From PALSA-693 sp963781155 (lineage in GTDB: Bacteria > Actinomycetota > Acidimicrobiia > Acidimicrobiales > Palsa-688): a stretch of 64,000 bases of DNA. This document shows, one piece after another, positions 7,531 to 19,228 of the stretch (position 1 is the first letter of the stretch; the number at the start of each line of letters is the position of its first letter). The position numbers and the translations under genes are program-made. The DNA lies in NCBI GenBank assembly GCA_963781155.1, contig CAWAEC010000016.1:310001-374000 (forward strand). Reading direction: 5' to 3'. The notes beneath the pieces were generated by a model. That model saw only the letters and a list, made by a program, of their open reading frames with translations. It ran no database searches and had not been told where the DNA came from.

Positions 7531-8794
7531 TCAGGCCGGGCCGATGACCGGGCGGCCGGGCGGTCCCTCAGTGGCGCGAACCCGGCGGGTCAAGGGCACT
7601 GCCGTCGCCAGGACCAGAGCGATCTGAGCCACCCCGGCCACCACGAACGGCGCCCGCAGCCCGCGCGCTTGGGCCAGCAGGCCGCCGGTCAACGCGCCCA
7701 GGGGGATGGCTCCCCAGATGATGGCCCGGAACACGTTGCTGACCCTCCCGAGCAGAGGTCGCGGGATGTGGCGCTGGCGCAACGAGATGCTGGCCACTGT
7801 TCCCGCGGCCACCGCTGCCGCCTCGATCACGAACGCGGCCTGGGCGACCGGGACCGACGAGGTGGCCGCGATGCCGAGGTAGGCCATGCCGGCGGCGAGC
7901 CCGCCGACGCACAAGATGGTGGCGGTCGAGAAGCGCCGTCGCAGCCGGGGGGCGAGCAGGCCCCCCGCCACGTTTCCGAGCGCGGTGACGGCCAGGAACA
8001 CGCCATAGCCGGCCTTCGAGAGGTGCAGGTCACGGAGGGCAAAGAGAACAAAGGGCGACACCACGACGGCCTGAAAGAACGCCAGTCCCGCCGTCAACCC
8101 GGCCAGCACCGGCAAGACCGTGCTCCTTCTGAAAAACGCCATCCCTTCGGCCATGTCCGCTCGAAGCGACCCGTCGCCGGTGCGAGGGGCCGAAGGGCGT
8201 CGGTAATTTTCCCCGCAGCACCCGCAGCACTCGCGCCGACGCCAGAAAGCTTGCACTATTGATCGCGAACGGCAAGACCTGGTTGGCAGCGAACAGGGCA
8301 CCGCCAAGAGCCGGACCGACAAAATGCGCGGTCGTCGTCTGCGCGACTGTCAGCTGTCCGTTGGCGACGTCGAGGCGGGCGTCGTCACCCACGATCCGGG
8401 GGATAGCGGCCTGGGCAGCACCCGCGAACACGGTGTCGAACACGCCGATGGCCAGGGCCCCGATGTAGAGCAATGCGATCGACAATTCGTTAAAGGCCAG
8501 GAGTACGCAGACCCCGGCGAGCAGGACACCGCGCCCAACGTCGGCCGCGATCATCGCCCGGGCGGGGTCCTGCCGGTCCACCCACGCACCCGCGGGTATC
8601 GCGACCAGCGCCCACGGCAGGCGCTGCATGACGACGACCAGCGACACCTCGAATGCGCTCCCGGTGAGTTTCGCGGCAAGAAGGGGCAAGGCCGCCAACA
8701 TGACCCCGTCGCCCAGGCCGGACAGGGTGTTGGCCCGCCACAAGGCCCAGAACCCAGGCCCGAGAGTGGCATCACCGCGCCTCCCCGACCGCAC
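7531..8794 (-). pseudogene. MFS permease, frameshifted
   Basis: One major-facilitator gene split over two frames. The first frame (from GTG 8794) gives TM segments from WALWRANTLSGLGDGVMLAA to about ASARVLRVLRGK. The second frame (ending 7531) resumes at RRPSAPRTGDGSLRADMAEG and continues through the remaining helices to the stop. The switch falls at GGGGAAAATTACC (about 8203-8214). Removing one base there would give an uninterrupted protein of about 420 residues. The N-half has a conserved AGAWVDRQDP loop between helices 2 and 3. It is either a real frameshift or an assembly indel at a homopolymer. The substrate is unknown; the family resembles multidrug/macrolide exporters. Confidence 0.8.
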
Positions 8795-8908
8795 GAGGCC
8801 GACGCTATCCAGGCGTAGGTCGAGGCGCCAGCCTCCCCGCTGCCGCTCTTCCCACCGCGAACGGCAGGGCAGGGACGACCGGAGGCGCCACGACGGTCAA
8901 CCAGCCGC

Positions 8909-9328
8909 TCATTCCATTAGTGGCGCAAACGGACAGGCCTTCGGCGGCCCCCCGGCCAGCTGGCGGGCCACCTCGTCCCGGTACCAGCGCCGGTAGGCAT
9001 CGACCTCTTCGCTCGGGACGGAGGTGAGCAGGTGCCTGCGAATGAGTTCCCTTCCGCTTCGCCGGATCAAGGACTCCAACCGGTTGAAGGCGACCAGTAC
9101 ATCATCAGGAACGACCACGTCGAAGTCGACCACCTGCTCGTCCCGGCCGAGAGCGGCCTCGGCCACGTCGCTGCTGGCCTGCCGCAGCGCGCCGATCTCA
9201 GCTGAGATCTGGCGGCCGGTTTCGGCCAGCGCCAGCAGTTCGGCTGGCCCGTTGCGGTCCAGAGCCAGGACCTGCATCTCGCGCTCGAGATCCGCGAAGT
9301 GTCGGGAGGATTCGACGAGAAGCCGCAC
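8909..9328 (-). CDS. hypothetical protein, helical
   Basis: A 139-residue protein without a recognised family. It opens RLLVESSRHFADLEREMQVL, is mostly helical with many Leu/Glu/Arg residues, and ends RQLAGGPPKACPFAPLME. No signal peptide or membrane segment is seen. A similar opening phrase is used by small uncharacterised actinobacterial proteins associated with ATP-binding regulators, but I cannot assign it. It is followed by an esterase gene that ends upstream on the same strand. Confidence 0.6.
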   Translation of the reverse strand: MRLLVESSRHFADLEREMQVLALDRNGPAELLALAETGRQISAEIGALRQASSDVAEAALGRDEQVVDFDVVVPDDVLVAFNRLESLIRRSGRELIRRHLLTSVPSEEVDAYRRWYRDEVARQLAGGPPKACPFAPLME

Positions 9329-9387
9329 CGGGACACCTCGGAAATGGACGGCGCGGCCGCCGGCCGCCGGCTGCGCGCCCCGTCCGG

Positions 9388-10416
9388 TCAGTGCAGGGCC
9401 AGGCGATGGGCGAGATAGGAGAGCGACAAGGGATAGCGGTATTCGATGCGAGCGTGGGTGCCTTCGAACAGCTCGAAGTGCACGTCAGTCACGCCGATGT
9501 CACGCAAGGCGTCCCGAAACGCCTCGGCGCCGATGTCCAGAAACCAGTCGTCGCTCCTGCCCGCGTCGATCCAGATGGCACGCAAACCCCGCAAGGCATC
9601 GGCGTACCGGGGCACCATCCGGACCGGGTCCCAATCCAGCCAGCGCTCCCACACCGATTCCAGCAGACGTCCGTCGTGTGGATCGAACGGAAGGACGGGA
9701 GCTCCGTTGTCCTCGGCCGAGAAACAGGCAGAGATCCCCAGCACCATCAGAAGCGTTTCGTCGGCCGGCTTGGTGAACGACACCCGCCCCCGGAAGTCCT
9801 CCCACCATTTGATGATCGACCCGTCGTACTCCCGCAGGGACCGGACCGCCTTGGCAAATTCGGGGATGTACAGGTATTCGTAGAGGGCGTCACCGGCGTG
9901 GGTTGCCAGACCGCCGAACAGGTCCGGACGGAGCATCGGTGTGATCATGGCCCCGAAGCCGCCGCTCGATTTGCCCTGAATCCCGCGATGCCGGGCCTCG
10001 GCCAACGTCCGGTACCGGGAGTCGACGAACGGCACCACATCCTCGCAGAGGTAGGTGTGGTACCGGCCGGTGCCGGGGGAATCGACGAATTGTGAGCCCC
10101 CGTAGGCGGTCCAGGCGTCGACGTAGACGACGATGCACGGCGGTGCCTCGCCGGTCGCGAAAAGGGCGTCGGCCGCTTCTGGAAACGGCACACGATACGC
10201 GGCTCGGTTCGCCCACATGCTCACCGTGCCCGCATAGCCCTGGATGACGTACACGGACGGGTAGCGCGCTCCGCTGTCGGCCACGTAGCCAGGCGGAACA
10301 TAGACCCACAAAGGCCGATCCACCGGGTCGGCGAGCGGATTTCCCTCCAGAGCGGCGGCATGGATCACATGGCGATCCAGCCTGCCGACGAGCGCCGGGT
10401 CCCATGGCCACGTCAT
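9388..10416 (-). CDS. esterase D / enterochelin-esterase-like alpha/beta hydrolase
   Basis: A 342-residue hydrolase. The opening LWVYVPPGYVADSGARYPSV and VIQGYAG match the esterase-D fold. The nucleophile elbow is GKSSGGFGA, with Ser at about residue 152. A late GTHARIEYRYPLSL carries the likely catalytic His. No signal peptide is seen, so it is probably cytoplasmic. Enterochelin esterases release iron from catecholate siderophores, but no siderophore genes are nearby, so carboxylester hydrolysis in general is the safer call. Confidence 0.8.
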   Translation of the reverse strand: MTWPWDPALVGRLDRHVIHAAALEGNPLADPVDRPLWVYVPPGYVADSGARYPSVYVIQGYAGTVSMWANRAAYRVPFPEAADALFATGEAPPCIVVYVDAWTAYGGSQFVDSPGTGRYHTYLCEDVVPFVDSRYRTLAEARHRGIQGKSSGGFGAMITPMLRPDLFGGLATHAGDALYEYLYIPEFAKAVRSLREYDGSIIKWWEDFRGRVSFTKPADETLLMVLGISACFSAEDNGAPVLPFDPHDGRLLESVWERWLDWDPVRMVPRYADALRGLRAIWIDAGRSDDWFLDIGAEAFRDALRDIGVTDVHFELFEGTHARIEYRYPLSLSYLAHRLALH

Positions 10417-10513
10417 CGCCTCATGCTACGGGGTCCGTCGGAGGTGGTCGGTCTTCCCACCGGCCACCCCTTCCAGTACCGATGATGCGCCACCAGGTTG
10501 GGCGATCAGGCGC

Positions 10514-12127
<1,614 letters not shown>

Positions 12128-12256
12128 CACTCCCCCTGGAATCGCGTCTGGCGCCCCGAATGTACGGTCCGGCCCCTGGCTCGTCAATCTCCCGCCCTTC
12201 CCATTAGCATCGGACCTCGTGCCAGCCGCGAAGTGCAAACCCATGAGCGACTGGCC

Positions 12257-12778
12257 ATGAGCGACTGGCCAGGCGAGCGTTCACTGCACGGAGGCGTCGA
12301 CGAGGTCCCGCTGCCAGCCGGGTCCACCGGCCGCCTGTGGCTGTGTGGGAAGCACTTCATCGGTCCCGACCCCGAAGCGGCCGTTCGCCGGGTGCACGCG
12401 TCAGCGGTGGTCTGCTTGAACGAGCGCTCGGAATTGCTCGACCGCTACCCGCAGTACGTCGAGTGGCTGGAAGCCAACGAGCCGGACCGGGCCCTCTGGT
12501 GGCCCATACCGGACCTGCACGCGCCCGATGTCGACGAGGCGATCGACCTGCTCGATCGTCTGCGTGCTCGGCTCGACGCCGGCGAGACGCTGCTGGTCCA
12601 TTGTGGTGCCGGAATCGGGCGGGCCGGGACGGTCGCAGCCGGATTGCTGATCACGATGGGCGTCGGTGTCGAGGACGCCGTCGCCCGGGTGGCGGCGCAC
12701 CGACCGATGGCCGGCCCCGAAGCCGGCACGCAGCGCGAATTGCTCGACGGGCTGTCAGTGCTGGTGCACGACGGCTAA
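12257..12778 (+). CDS. dual-specificity (tyrosine-type) protein phosphatase
   Basis: A 173-residue phosphatase with the P-loop HCGAGIGRAG (His-Cys-x5-Arg) at about residues 114-123. A WPIPD segment upstream supplies the general-acid Asp region. The gene begins SDWPGERSLHGGVDEVPLPA. The 14 bases ATGAGCGACTGGCC occur twice in tandem at 12243-12270. Only the second ATG is in frame; the first opens a 5-codon ORF that ends on the ATGA of the second. The substrate is unknown. Confidence 0.85.
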   Translation: MSDWPGERSLHGGVDEVPLPAGSTGRLWLCGKHFIGPDPEAAVRRVHASAVVCLNERSELLDRYPQYVEWLEANEPDRALWWPIPDLHAPDVDEAIDLLDRLRARLDAGETLLVHCGAGIGRAGTVAAGLLITMGVGVEDAVARVAAHRPMAGPEAGTQRELLDGLSVLVHDG

Positions 12779-12901
12779 CTGAGGGAAAAAAGACGATCCC
12801 CCCGCGGCAACTGGCCTCCGCGACCTTCGCCCCTCGCCACCATCGCCAGCCACACGGGCACCCGGAACTCGGGTGAAGACGTCCGCTACCGGGGCCGCGT
12901 C

Positions 12902-13285
12902 CTACGGAAAGGCCGTCGTCCTGGCGGCGAAGGGCGGCTCGAGCGGGGTCTCCGTCAGGGCCAGAGCCGCCTCAGCCACTGTGTCGGCGACGGTCACAAT
13001 CCGGTCGAACCCGGTGTTGTGGAGGAGGCGCACCAGGGTGGGCCGGCGGCAGGCAACGGCAACCCGCCCGCCGAGATCACGGGTTCGGCGGATCCCCCCG
13101 ATCAGCGCACCCAGACCGGCAGAATCGATGAACGGAACGCCCGAAAGGTCGATGATCAGGGACCCGCTGTCGCTCATCTCGGCCAGGGCCTGCCGGAAGG
13201 CGGTGACGGTGAACGACTCCAGGTCTCCCACGGGCCGGCATACCGCGAATCCCTCCGGCGTGACTTCCCGCTCGATGGTGAGCAT
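12902..13285 (-). CDS. STAS-domain anti-sigma factor antagonist
   Basis: A 127-residue single STAS domain. The conserved phosphorylation site is FIDSAGLGALIGGIRR, where the Ser of DSAGLG is normally phosphorylated by an anti-sigma kinase. An ATG at 13285 is preferred to the upstream TTG at 13306. No partner kinase gene is in the window. In actinobacteria such proteins act in partner-switching control of stress sigma factors. Confidence 0.85.
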   Translation of the reverse strand: MLTIEREVTPEGFAVCRPVGDLESFTVTAFRQALAEMSDSGSLIIDLSGVPFIDSAGLGALIGGIRRTRDLGGRVAVACRRPTLVRLLHNTGFDRIVTVADTVAEAALALTETPLEPPFAARTTAFP

Positions 13286-13336
13286 GACGTCAGGTTGCGA
13301 CCCCAACCTGAGTGACGCCTCTAAGAGAGGTGAGAT

Positions 13337-14911
13337 TTGCCTAACTTAACGGGCATAATCTGCCGGTTCGCCCTGAGCCGTGTCACCACTCTCGTCCGTG
13401 CAGCGGCCAATCTGGTCGCCGTGGCCCGGGGCAGCTGGCAGCGACGACTGCGATGGGTGGCGTGGATCTCGGTGCTGGCCCTCGCCGCCTTCCCGGGCGT
13501 CGCGAGCGCCACGTCGGCGTCATCCACCACGACCACTTCTCCGCCGTCCACCACCGCCACCACGACGCCCTCGACGACTGCGCCGCCGACGACGCCGCCC
13601 GGGAGCGCGCCGCCGTCGAGCACGTCAACCTCGTCGACCACCTCGACTTCGCTTCCGGGCAGTACCGCGACACCCGAGGCCCCCGCTCCCTCCCCGAGTG
13701 AGGTCCTGGGGACCATCCGCTCCGTCCAGGCGGCGGTGGTCACCGCCCAACATCAGGCCGCCCTGAACCTGGATCAGATCGCCGTCAGCGAATCCCAGCT
13801 CACCGTCGCTGACGCTCAGGTAACACTGGCCCGTGACCAGGCCGAGGCGTCAGCCGCGCAGGCGGCGGTCAGCACCGCGACCGGCCAGCTGAACGACGAC
13901 CAGACCGCTCTCGTCCTTGCGGCCGCGACCGATCAGACCGCCGCCGCCCAACTGGCCGCCGATCGGGCCCGGCTGCGGGGACTGGCCCTCGGGGTCTACA
14001 CCGGCGCCCTCACCGGCCCGGAGCCGCCCAGCCTTCAGACACCGGCGACGGAGCAGCAGGCGGCGATCGACGGCACCGAGGTCAACGTCGTCGCCCGCGT
14101 GGTCGTGCACGACCTCGGCACCGACATCACCGCGGCAGCCACCGCAGCCAATCGCCACCACCACGCCGAAGCCACCGTTGGGACTGACCAGCGAAACCTG
14201 GCCACAGACCAAACGAACGCGTCGGCGGCCGCCGGCCGCGTCCCGCCCGCCGCGGCGACCCTGGCGACAGCCCAGAAACAGCTGGCCACGTTCCAGCAGC
14301 ACTTGACGAGCGACCAGGCGGTCCTGAAGGCCAACCTGACTGCGGTTGTCGGCGCGCCGTCACCGCAACCGGCCGGGCTGAGCGTTCTCGGCACCGCGGC
14401 CCTGACCGCGCAGCAGGTCGCCGCCTGGTTCAACGCCCAGGGGTATGCGGATCTGACCTCTACGCCGGTGGCGCAGCTGGCCGCCTGGTACCTGCAAGCG
14501 GGAGCGGCCGAGGGCGTGCGCGGCGACGTGGCCTTCGCCCAGGCCGTGTTGGAAACGGGCGGTTTCAGCTCGCCGGATGCGGTGTCGCTCAACAACTACG
14601 CCGGGATCGGCCATTGCGATTCGTGCGCATCCGGCTTTGCCTTCCCGTCCCCGTACGGCGGTGTCCTCGGGCACGTCCAGCTGTTACGGATTTTTGCCGA
14701 CGCGGGCCCCGCCCCGAACGGTGCTCCGGCTCCGGTCCTGCCCTCGCTCGCGCCGGCCCACCAGTTCCGGGCTGGCTGCTGTTCGACGTGGGAATCCTTG
14801 ACCGGCATCTGGGCCAGCGATCCCTCATACGGTGAGCAGATCCTGTTGATTTACCAGCAAATGCTGGCCTCAGCGGTCACCCCCAACGAGACCGCCTCGA
14901 CCGGCGGGTAG
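13337..14911 (+). CDS. secreted coiled-coil peptidoglycan hydrolase (glucosaminidase domain)
   Basis: A 524-residue exported protein. A basic N-terminus and hydrophobic segment (WVAWISVLALAAFPGVASA) form a signal peptide of about 55 residues. A Ser/Thr/Pro-rich linker spans about 59-115. A long Ala/Gln/Thr-rich coiled coil spans about 120-345, as in CwlO/PcsB-like hydrolases. The C-terminal 150 residues match the glucosaminidase fold (AEGVRGDVAFAQAVLETGGF, then NNYAGIGHCDSC). The Glu in VLETGGF is the expected catalytic acid. The start is TTG 13337 after AGAGAGGTGAG; later GTG codons are possible. It should act on the cell wall outside the membrane, in cell separation or growth. Confidence 0.8.
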   Translation: MPNLTGIICRFALSRVTTLVRAAANLVAVARGSWQRRLRWVAWISVLALAAFPGVASATSASSTTTTSPPSTTATTTPSTTAPPTTPPGSAPPSSTSTSSTTSTSLPGSTATPEAPAPSPSEVLGTIRSVQAAVVTAQHQAALNLDQIAVSESQLTVADAQVTLARDQAEASAAQAAVSTATGQLNDDQTALVLAAATDQTAAAQLAADRARLRGLALGVYTGALTGPEPPSLQTPATEQQAAIDGTEVNVVARVVVHDLGTDITAAATAANRHHHAEATVGTDQRNLATDQTNASAAAGRVPPAAATLATAQKQLATFQQHLTSDQAVLKANLTAVVGAPSPQPAGLSVLGTAALTAQQVAAWFNAQGYADLTSTPVAQLAAWYLQAGAAEGVRGDVAFAQAVLETGGFSSPDAVSLNNYAGIGHCDSCASGFAFPSPYGGVLGHVQLLRIFADAGPAPNGAPAPVLPSLAPAHQFRAGCCSTWESLTGIWASDPSYGEQILLIYQQMLASAVTPNETASTGG

Positions 14912-14924
14912 GAGTACCGCACCC

Positions 14925-15339
14925 CTACAGAGGCGGAATCCATCGGTCGATCAAGAACGTCCCCTCCTCGCCGGTCCGGTGCTCGGTCAGAGGACGCTCG
15001 CGGGCGCCGTAGACCCGCACGTCGATGACACCGTCCGGGCCGTCCCGCAGGACGAACGCCCGCGGCACCGCTTCGATCAGCAGGTAGTCCCGGAGCTCGT
15101 AGGAGGCCTCCACTTCGGCGATCCAGACGTTGTCGGGGTGCCATTCGTCAAGGACACGGTGGGCGGTCCACCGCAACGTGCCGAGGAAGTCCGAGAGAAG
15201 GCGCCGGACCGCGTCGTGTCCCGACGCCGCGCCGGCCGTCGACCGTCATCAACCGGGCGTCCGGCGCCAAGAGCTTCATGGCCGCGTCGACGTCGAGGGT
15301 GTCCAGGGCGGCGAGCAACTGGGCGACGGGCGACTCCAC
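14925..15339 (-). pseudogene. SnoaL/NTF2-like protein, frameshifted
   Basis: Two frames together encode one NTF2-like domain. From GTG 15339 comes ESPVAQLLAALDTLDVDAAM and KLLAPDARLMTVDGRRG. After a one-base shift at about 15218-15231 (G/C-rich GCGGCGTCGGGA) follow HDAVRRLLSDFLGTLRWTAH and the rest of the fold, to LIDRWIPPL. Deleting one base restores about 137 residues. Family members are small ligand-binding or isomerase-like proteins; no catalytic role can be assigned. It is convergent with the glucosaminidase gene, 13 bases apart. Confidence 0.7.
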
Positions 15340-15439
15340 CTCACCGATCCTATGTGTGGGGAACCGGCCCGAGGCGAGCGAACCGATCCCGGGTGACCCG
15401 CCGATTCTGGACCGGCAAACCCGGGCCCTCGATCCAAGG

Positions 15440-16231
15440 TCAGCGCCGGGACGTGCGAGCAATGGTGTGGGTCAGGGCCGCCACCGATCGATAGGGGTCG
15501 CGCCGGCCCGCCTCTTCCTCGGCGGCGAGCAAGTCGGCGAAATCCGCGGCCGGCGGCACCACGTCCCAGTGATCGCAGAACAGACGCACGCCGTACCACT
15601 CGACCGTGGTGGCGCCGGACTGGGCCAGGGCGGCCCGCACCCGGGCCGGGTCGTCGGCGCGGACCGAATCGACACCGAGCCGGTTGGTGTAGCGGTCGGC
15701 GTCGAACCCGGCGAGGGCAGCAGCCCAGGCGCCGGACAGGCCCGCACGCATCGCGATCCCGGCCTGGTTTCGGGTCAGCAACGAAATCCACCCGCCGGGT
15801 CTGGCCGTCCCTGCCAGCGCCGCGATCAGGCCCTCAAGGGTCGGGAGATACATCGCCACCCCGTGGCAGCACACAACGTCGTAGCGCGCGGCGTGGGCCG
15901 GACCCAGCGCCAGCACGTCGCCGTAGTCGAAGTGGAGCCGATCCCGGATGGCCGGGTCCTCCGCCCCCGCAGCGTCGCGTGCCATGGCCAGCAGCTCCTC
16001 GGACATGTCCACGCCGACGACGTGATAGCCGGCCCTGGCCAATGCCAGCGCTTGCGTGCCCTGACCGCAGCCAGCGTCGAGAGCCCACAGACCCTGCCCG
16101 TCCGCCGGAAGATGGGACGCCAGCTGGCGGGCGACCAGCTCCTGGCGGACGGCGTCACGAACCGAACCCAGGCGGGATTTCCAGGTTTCGACCGCGGGCC
16201 CGAACTCCAGTTGGCGATGAGGGTCTGCCAC
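15440..16231 (-). CDS. SAM-dependent methyltransferase (SmtA-like)
   Basis: A 263-residue class I methyltransferase. Motif I is LDAGCGQGTQALALARAGYH, motif II region VVGVDMSEELLAMARD, and motif IV region YDVVCCHGVAMYLP. It resembles SmtA/CmoM-type small-molecule or tRNA methylases, but the substrate cannot be read. GTG 16231 (ADPHRQLEFGPAVETWKSRL) is chosen by family length. An ATG at 16276 would overlap the first codon of the divergent acetyltransferase gene. Confidence 0.8.
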   Translation of the reverse strand: MADPHRQLEFGPAVETWKSRLGSVRDAVRQELVARQLASHLPADGQGLWALDAGCGQGTQALALARAGYHVVGVDMSEELLAMARDAAGAEDPAIRDRLHFDYGDVLALGPAHAARYDVVCCHGVAMYLPTLEGLIAALAGTARPGGWISLLTRNQAGIAMRAGLSGAWAAALAGFDADRYTNRLGVDSVRADDPARVRAALAQSGATTVEWYGVRLFCDHWDVVPPAADFADLLAAEEEAGRRDPYRSVAALTHTIARTSRR

Positions 16232-16274
16232 GAAATGGTGAGCGTACGCGCAGCACCCGGGACACACTGAGGCC

Positions 16275-16805
16275 ATGGAGTCGAGTACGCCGAACCTGCA
16301 ACCGGTCACGGTCCGGCCCGCGACCGAGGACGATCTCGACCAAGTGGTCGAACAAACCTGGGCGGTGGCGGCAGAAGGTCTCTGGATCGGGACCGAGGTC
16401 CCCTTCGACCGGGCGGCCCGACGGGAGCGGCTGGCCGCGTCGATCACCGGCAACGCATCGACGCTGCTGGTGGCCGATACCTCCGCAACCGGCGGCCCGG
16501 CAGTCGTCGGCCATATCTCGATCACCGTCGCGCCCTACGGGGTCGCCGACATCGGAATGCTGCTGAGCGACGGGTGGCGCGGGCGTGGCATCGGCACCGC
16601 CCTCCTCGAGGCCGCGAGCGCCTGGGCAGAGCAGGCAGGCGCGCACAAGATGTCCCTGGAGGTATGGCCGCACAACGCGGCCGCCTTGCACCTGTACCGC
16701 AAGGCCGGCTTCGAGGAGGAGGGACGCAAGCGCCGTCACTACCGTCGCCGCAACGGGGAGCTGTGGGACGCCATCTTGATGGGCCGGCCGCTGGCAGCGC
16801 CCTGA
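16275..16805 (+). CDS. GNAT-family N-acetyltransferase
   Basis: A 176-residue acetyltransferase. It opens VTVRPATEDDLDQVVEQTWA, has the acetyl-CoA motif GWRGRGIGTALLEAASAWAE and the C-terminal phrase NAAALHLYRKAGFEEEGRKR. The latter is typical of RimJ/RimL and aminoglycoside/diamine-acetyltransferase-like members. The acceptor is unknown. It is divergent from the methyltransferase. Confidence 0.85.
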   Translation: MESSTPNLQPVTVRPATEDDLDQVVEQTWAVAAEGLWIGTEVPFDRAARRERLAASITGNASTLLVADTSATGGPAVVGHISITVAPYGVADIGMLLSDGWRGRGIGTALLEAASAWAEQAGAHKMSLEVWPHNAAALHLYRKAGFEEEGRKRRHYRRRNGELWDAILMGRPLAAP

Positions 16806-16825
16806 CCGGGCCGACAGTCGGTAGG

Positions 16826-17644
16826 GTGGGCTCGTGGAGGGGCATCCTGAGACGATGGCGAATCACTTTGCCGCGCCATCTGGGCCTCGAGATGTGGCAC
16901 AGCGAGGGCCGGGCGTCGGGCCGGGCCACCATTCGCCCGGAGATGTGGGCAACAGGGACCCGGCGACCTCGCCTGGGCTTGCTCTTCACCCTGGCGGACA
17001 TCGTCGGCGGCACGCCGCCGAGCGGAGCCCTGACGCCGACGGTTGACCTCCGCTTGCAGCTGCTGACGGCCGCCCCGTCGTTGGGCGAGATCCTGATGGA
17101 GGCCCGTCCGCTCAAAGTTGGCCGGCGCCTGTGGACCGGCGAAGTGCTCTTCACCACGCCGGGAGCCTCTGCGGTCTTCGCCCGCTCCGAATTCACCTTT
17201 CTCAACCAGAGCCTGGCGGAGCTGTCAGGCGGGATGCCGGGACTGCCGAGCTGGGAGTCGGGACAGGATCTGGATGGGGTGACCGTGGATGATGTCCTGC
17301 AGATGCGCCACCTGCCGGGCGGTGTGATCGAGATGGACCCCCACGAGGCGGTCCGCAACGGGGCGGTGGGGACGATCCAGGGAGGGGCCCAGGCGACCAT
17401 GGCCGAAGTGGCCGCCGAACGGGCCCTCGCCAGCCGCGGCGGTGGTTCCTACCTGGTAGCCGACCTCCACCTGCGCTACCTGTCGGCCCTCAAGGTCGGT
17501 CCGGCAGTGGCGGAGCCGCTGGTGCTGCCGGGTGACGAGCAGCGCCCGGTGGTCCAGGTCCGGATCACGGACCGGGGCGCCGGTGGCCAGCTGGTGACCA
17601 GTGCCCTGGCTGTGTGCCGGCCGGAACGCCGGCCAGACCCGTAG
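16826..17644 (+). CDS. double-hotdog thioesterase-like protein
   Basis: About 272 residues with two hotdog-like halves. The first (LGLLFTLADIVGG...VDLRLQLL) and second (GTIQGGAQATMAEVAAERAL...LVADLHLRYL) both have the helix-plus-strand pattern of PaaI/acyl-CoA thioesterases. A GGAQATMAE segment resembles the helix of the active site. The start is uncertain: GTG 16826 is given, and TTG 16868 (PRHLGLEMWHSEGRASGRAT) is an equally good family start. Its product may hydrolyse or bind an acyl-CoA. Confidence 0.7.
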   Translation: MGSWRGILRRWRITLPRHLGLEMWHSEGRASGRATIRPEMWATGTRRPRLGLLFTLADIVGGTPPSGALTPTVDLRLQLLTAAPSLGEILMEARPLKVGRRLWTGEVLFTTPGASAVFARSEFTFLNQSLAELSGGMPGLPSWESGQDLDGVTVDDVLQMRHLPGGVIEMDPHEAVRNGAVGTIQGGAQATMAEVAAERALASRGGGSYLVADLHLRYLSALKVGPAVAEPLVLPGDEQRPVVQVRITDRGAGGQLVTSALAVCRPERRPDP

Positions 17645-17671
17645 CTGAGACGGCGAGGGCGGACGCTCGGT

Positions 17672-18990
17672 CTAGAGGGCCGTGACCGGCACGGGGGTGA
17701 AGGCCGACCACGGCACGCTGGACCAGTCCATGACCCCGTGATCTCCCGCCGCCGGCGGCCGGGGGCCGCCGATCACGTTGACGATGTCGCCTACCCGGCT
17801 GAAGTTGTAGAACTGCTCGGCGTCGGTCGGGCTGACATTGATGCACCCGTGGGACACGTTGGTGATCCCTTGGCTGGCCACGGACCAGGGAGCCGCGTGC
17901 ACGTACTCACCACTGTCCGAGATGTGCACGTCCCAGTACACGGTCTCGTTGTAGCCGTTCGGAGAGTTGACGGGAATGCCGACCGTCGAGGAGATCATCT
18001 GGACCTGGCTGGCCCGGTCCAGGACGATGTGGATCCCGTCCATGGTGGGATATTGATCGCGGCCCGCGCTGATCGGGTACACCGCCACCACCTTGCCGTT
18101 GTCGGTCACGGTCATCTCATGGGTGGCCAGGTTCGCCGTCGAGATGCGGGCGTCACCGATGGTGAAGTTCGTCGAATCCGAACCCGAGCCCCACTCGCCC
18201 GAGCCCGCGTTCCACCCTTCCAGGTTGTCGGAGAACGAGATCTGCTCACCGGTCGCCCAGTAGGCGGCCGGGCGGAGGTGGAGCTCGTATGGGGAGAACC
18301 AGTAGGCACCGACCGGTACCGGTGTCGACATGGCCAGGTGCAGGTGGGCGAGCACCCCCTGGCGGGCCGAAGGGGTGATGATCGGCTGGCTGAACTTGAG
18401 CACGATCGGCTGTCCTACTCCGACGCTCAGTCCGGTGTCCGGCCACACGGTCATGCCCACCAGAGCTGTCGGGGTCAGGGTGGTGAATCCCGATTGGGTG
18501 GTGGCGCTCACACCCGCCTGGCTGACGACATTGGAGGTCACCACATAGTGCGTCGAGGGGAGCAGCGGCCCTGAGGAGACCCACTGGGTGCCTGTCGGGT
18601 TGACGGCGCCGGGCAGCGCTTGCCCGCCGGCGGTCGCCACCGTGACCGATGTCAGGTGCCCCACCCCGGTCGTGACCACGACCGGCGCGTCGGCGCCACT
18701 CCGGACGCGCCGTTACCGGGATTGGGGACCACGGCTGCGGCCAGAGCGGCCTGGGCCGAAGTGGTGGGCGTCGTCGGAGCGGCCCGCGACGCCGGGCTCC
18801 CCGCTGTTGAGTGAGCAGTGGACGATCCACCCGTCGAGACGAGGGCCACGGTGATGCCGGCCGCGACCGCGATCAACACCACGCCGGCAAGAGCCAGCCG
18901 TCGTCTTCGGCTGGTGCGCCCATGCCGGTCCGGATTCCAGTGCTGGCCACCAGCAGAAGGTGACCTGCGCTGTTGCGAGCCGATGGCCAT
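17672..18990 (-). pseudogene. L,D-transpeptidase (YkuD) with Ig-like domains, frameshifted
   Basis: The N-terminal frame (ATG 18990) gives an Arg-rich start and a membrane anchor, LALAGVVLIAVAAGITVALV, then PNPGNGASGVAP. The downstream frame resumes VVVTTGVGHLTSVTVATAGG and carries two Ig-like domains and the YkuD domain with the catalytic SHGCINVSPTDAEQFY (Cys in HGC). The shift lies at about 18686-18697 in a GC-rich run. Adding one base gives SGVAPDAPVVVTTG, as in other actinobacterial Ldt proteins. The intact enzyme would make 3-3 peptidoglycan cross-links outside the membrane. Confidence 0.85.
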
Positions 18991-19228
18991 AGCACGAATC
19001 TACGGGATCGCCGCCCACCGTTTCCCGGGGCGATCATCGTGGCCGTTGGGGCCGGCGTGGCAGCTCTGGTGGGGCGACCTCGCTGCCGCGACACCGAGTC
19101 CGGCGTCGTTGCCGAAGACCCGGCGCTCGCCGCCTAGCGACAGACTGCGACCGCCGGCCACGTCCGGCGGTTCCCGGGTCCGGTAGGTTCGCCCGGGAGC
19201 CACGGAGCTAGTGACCGGAGGAGAGGCC

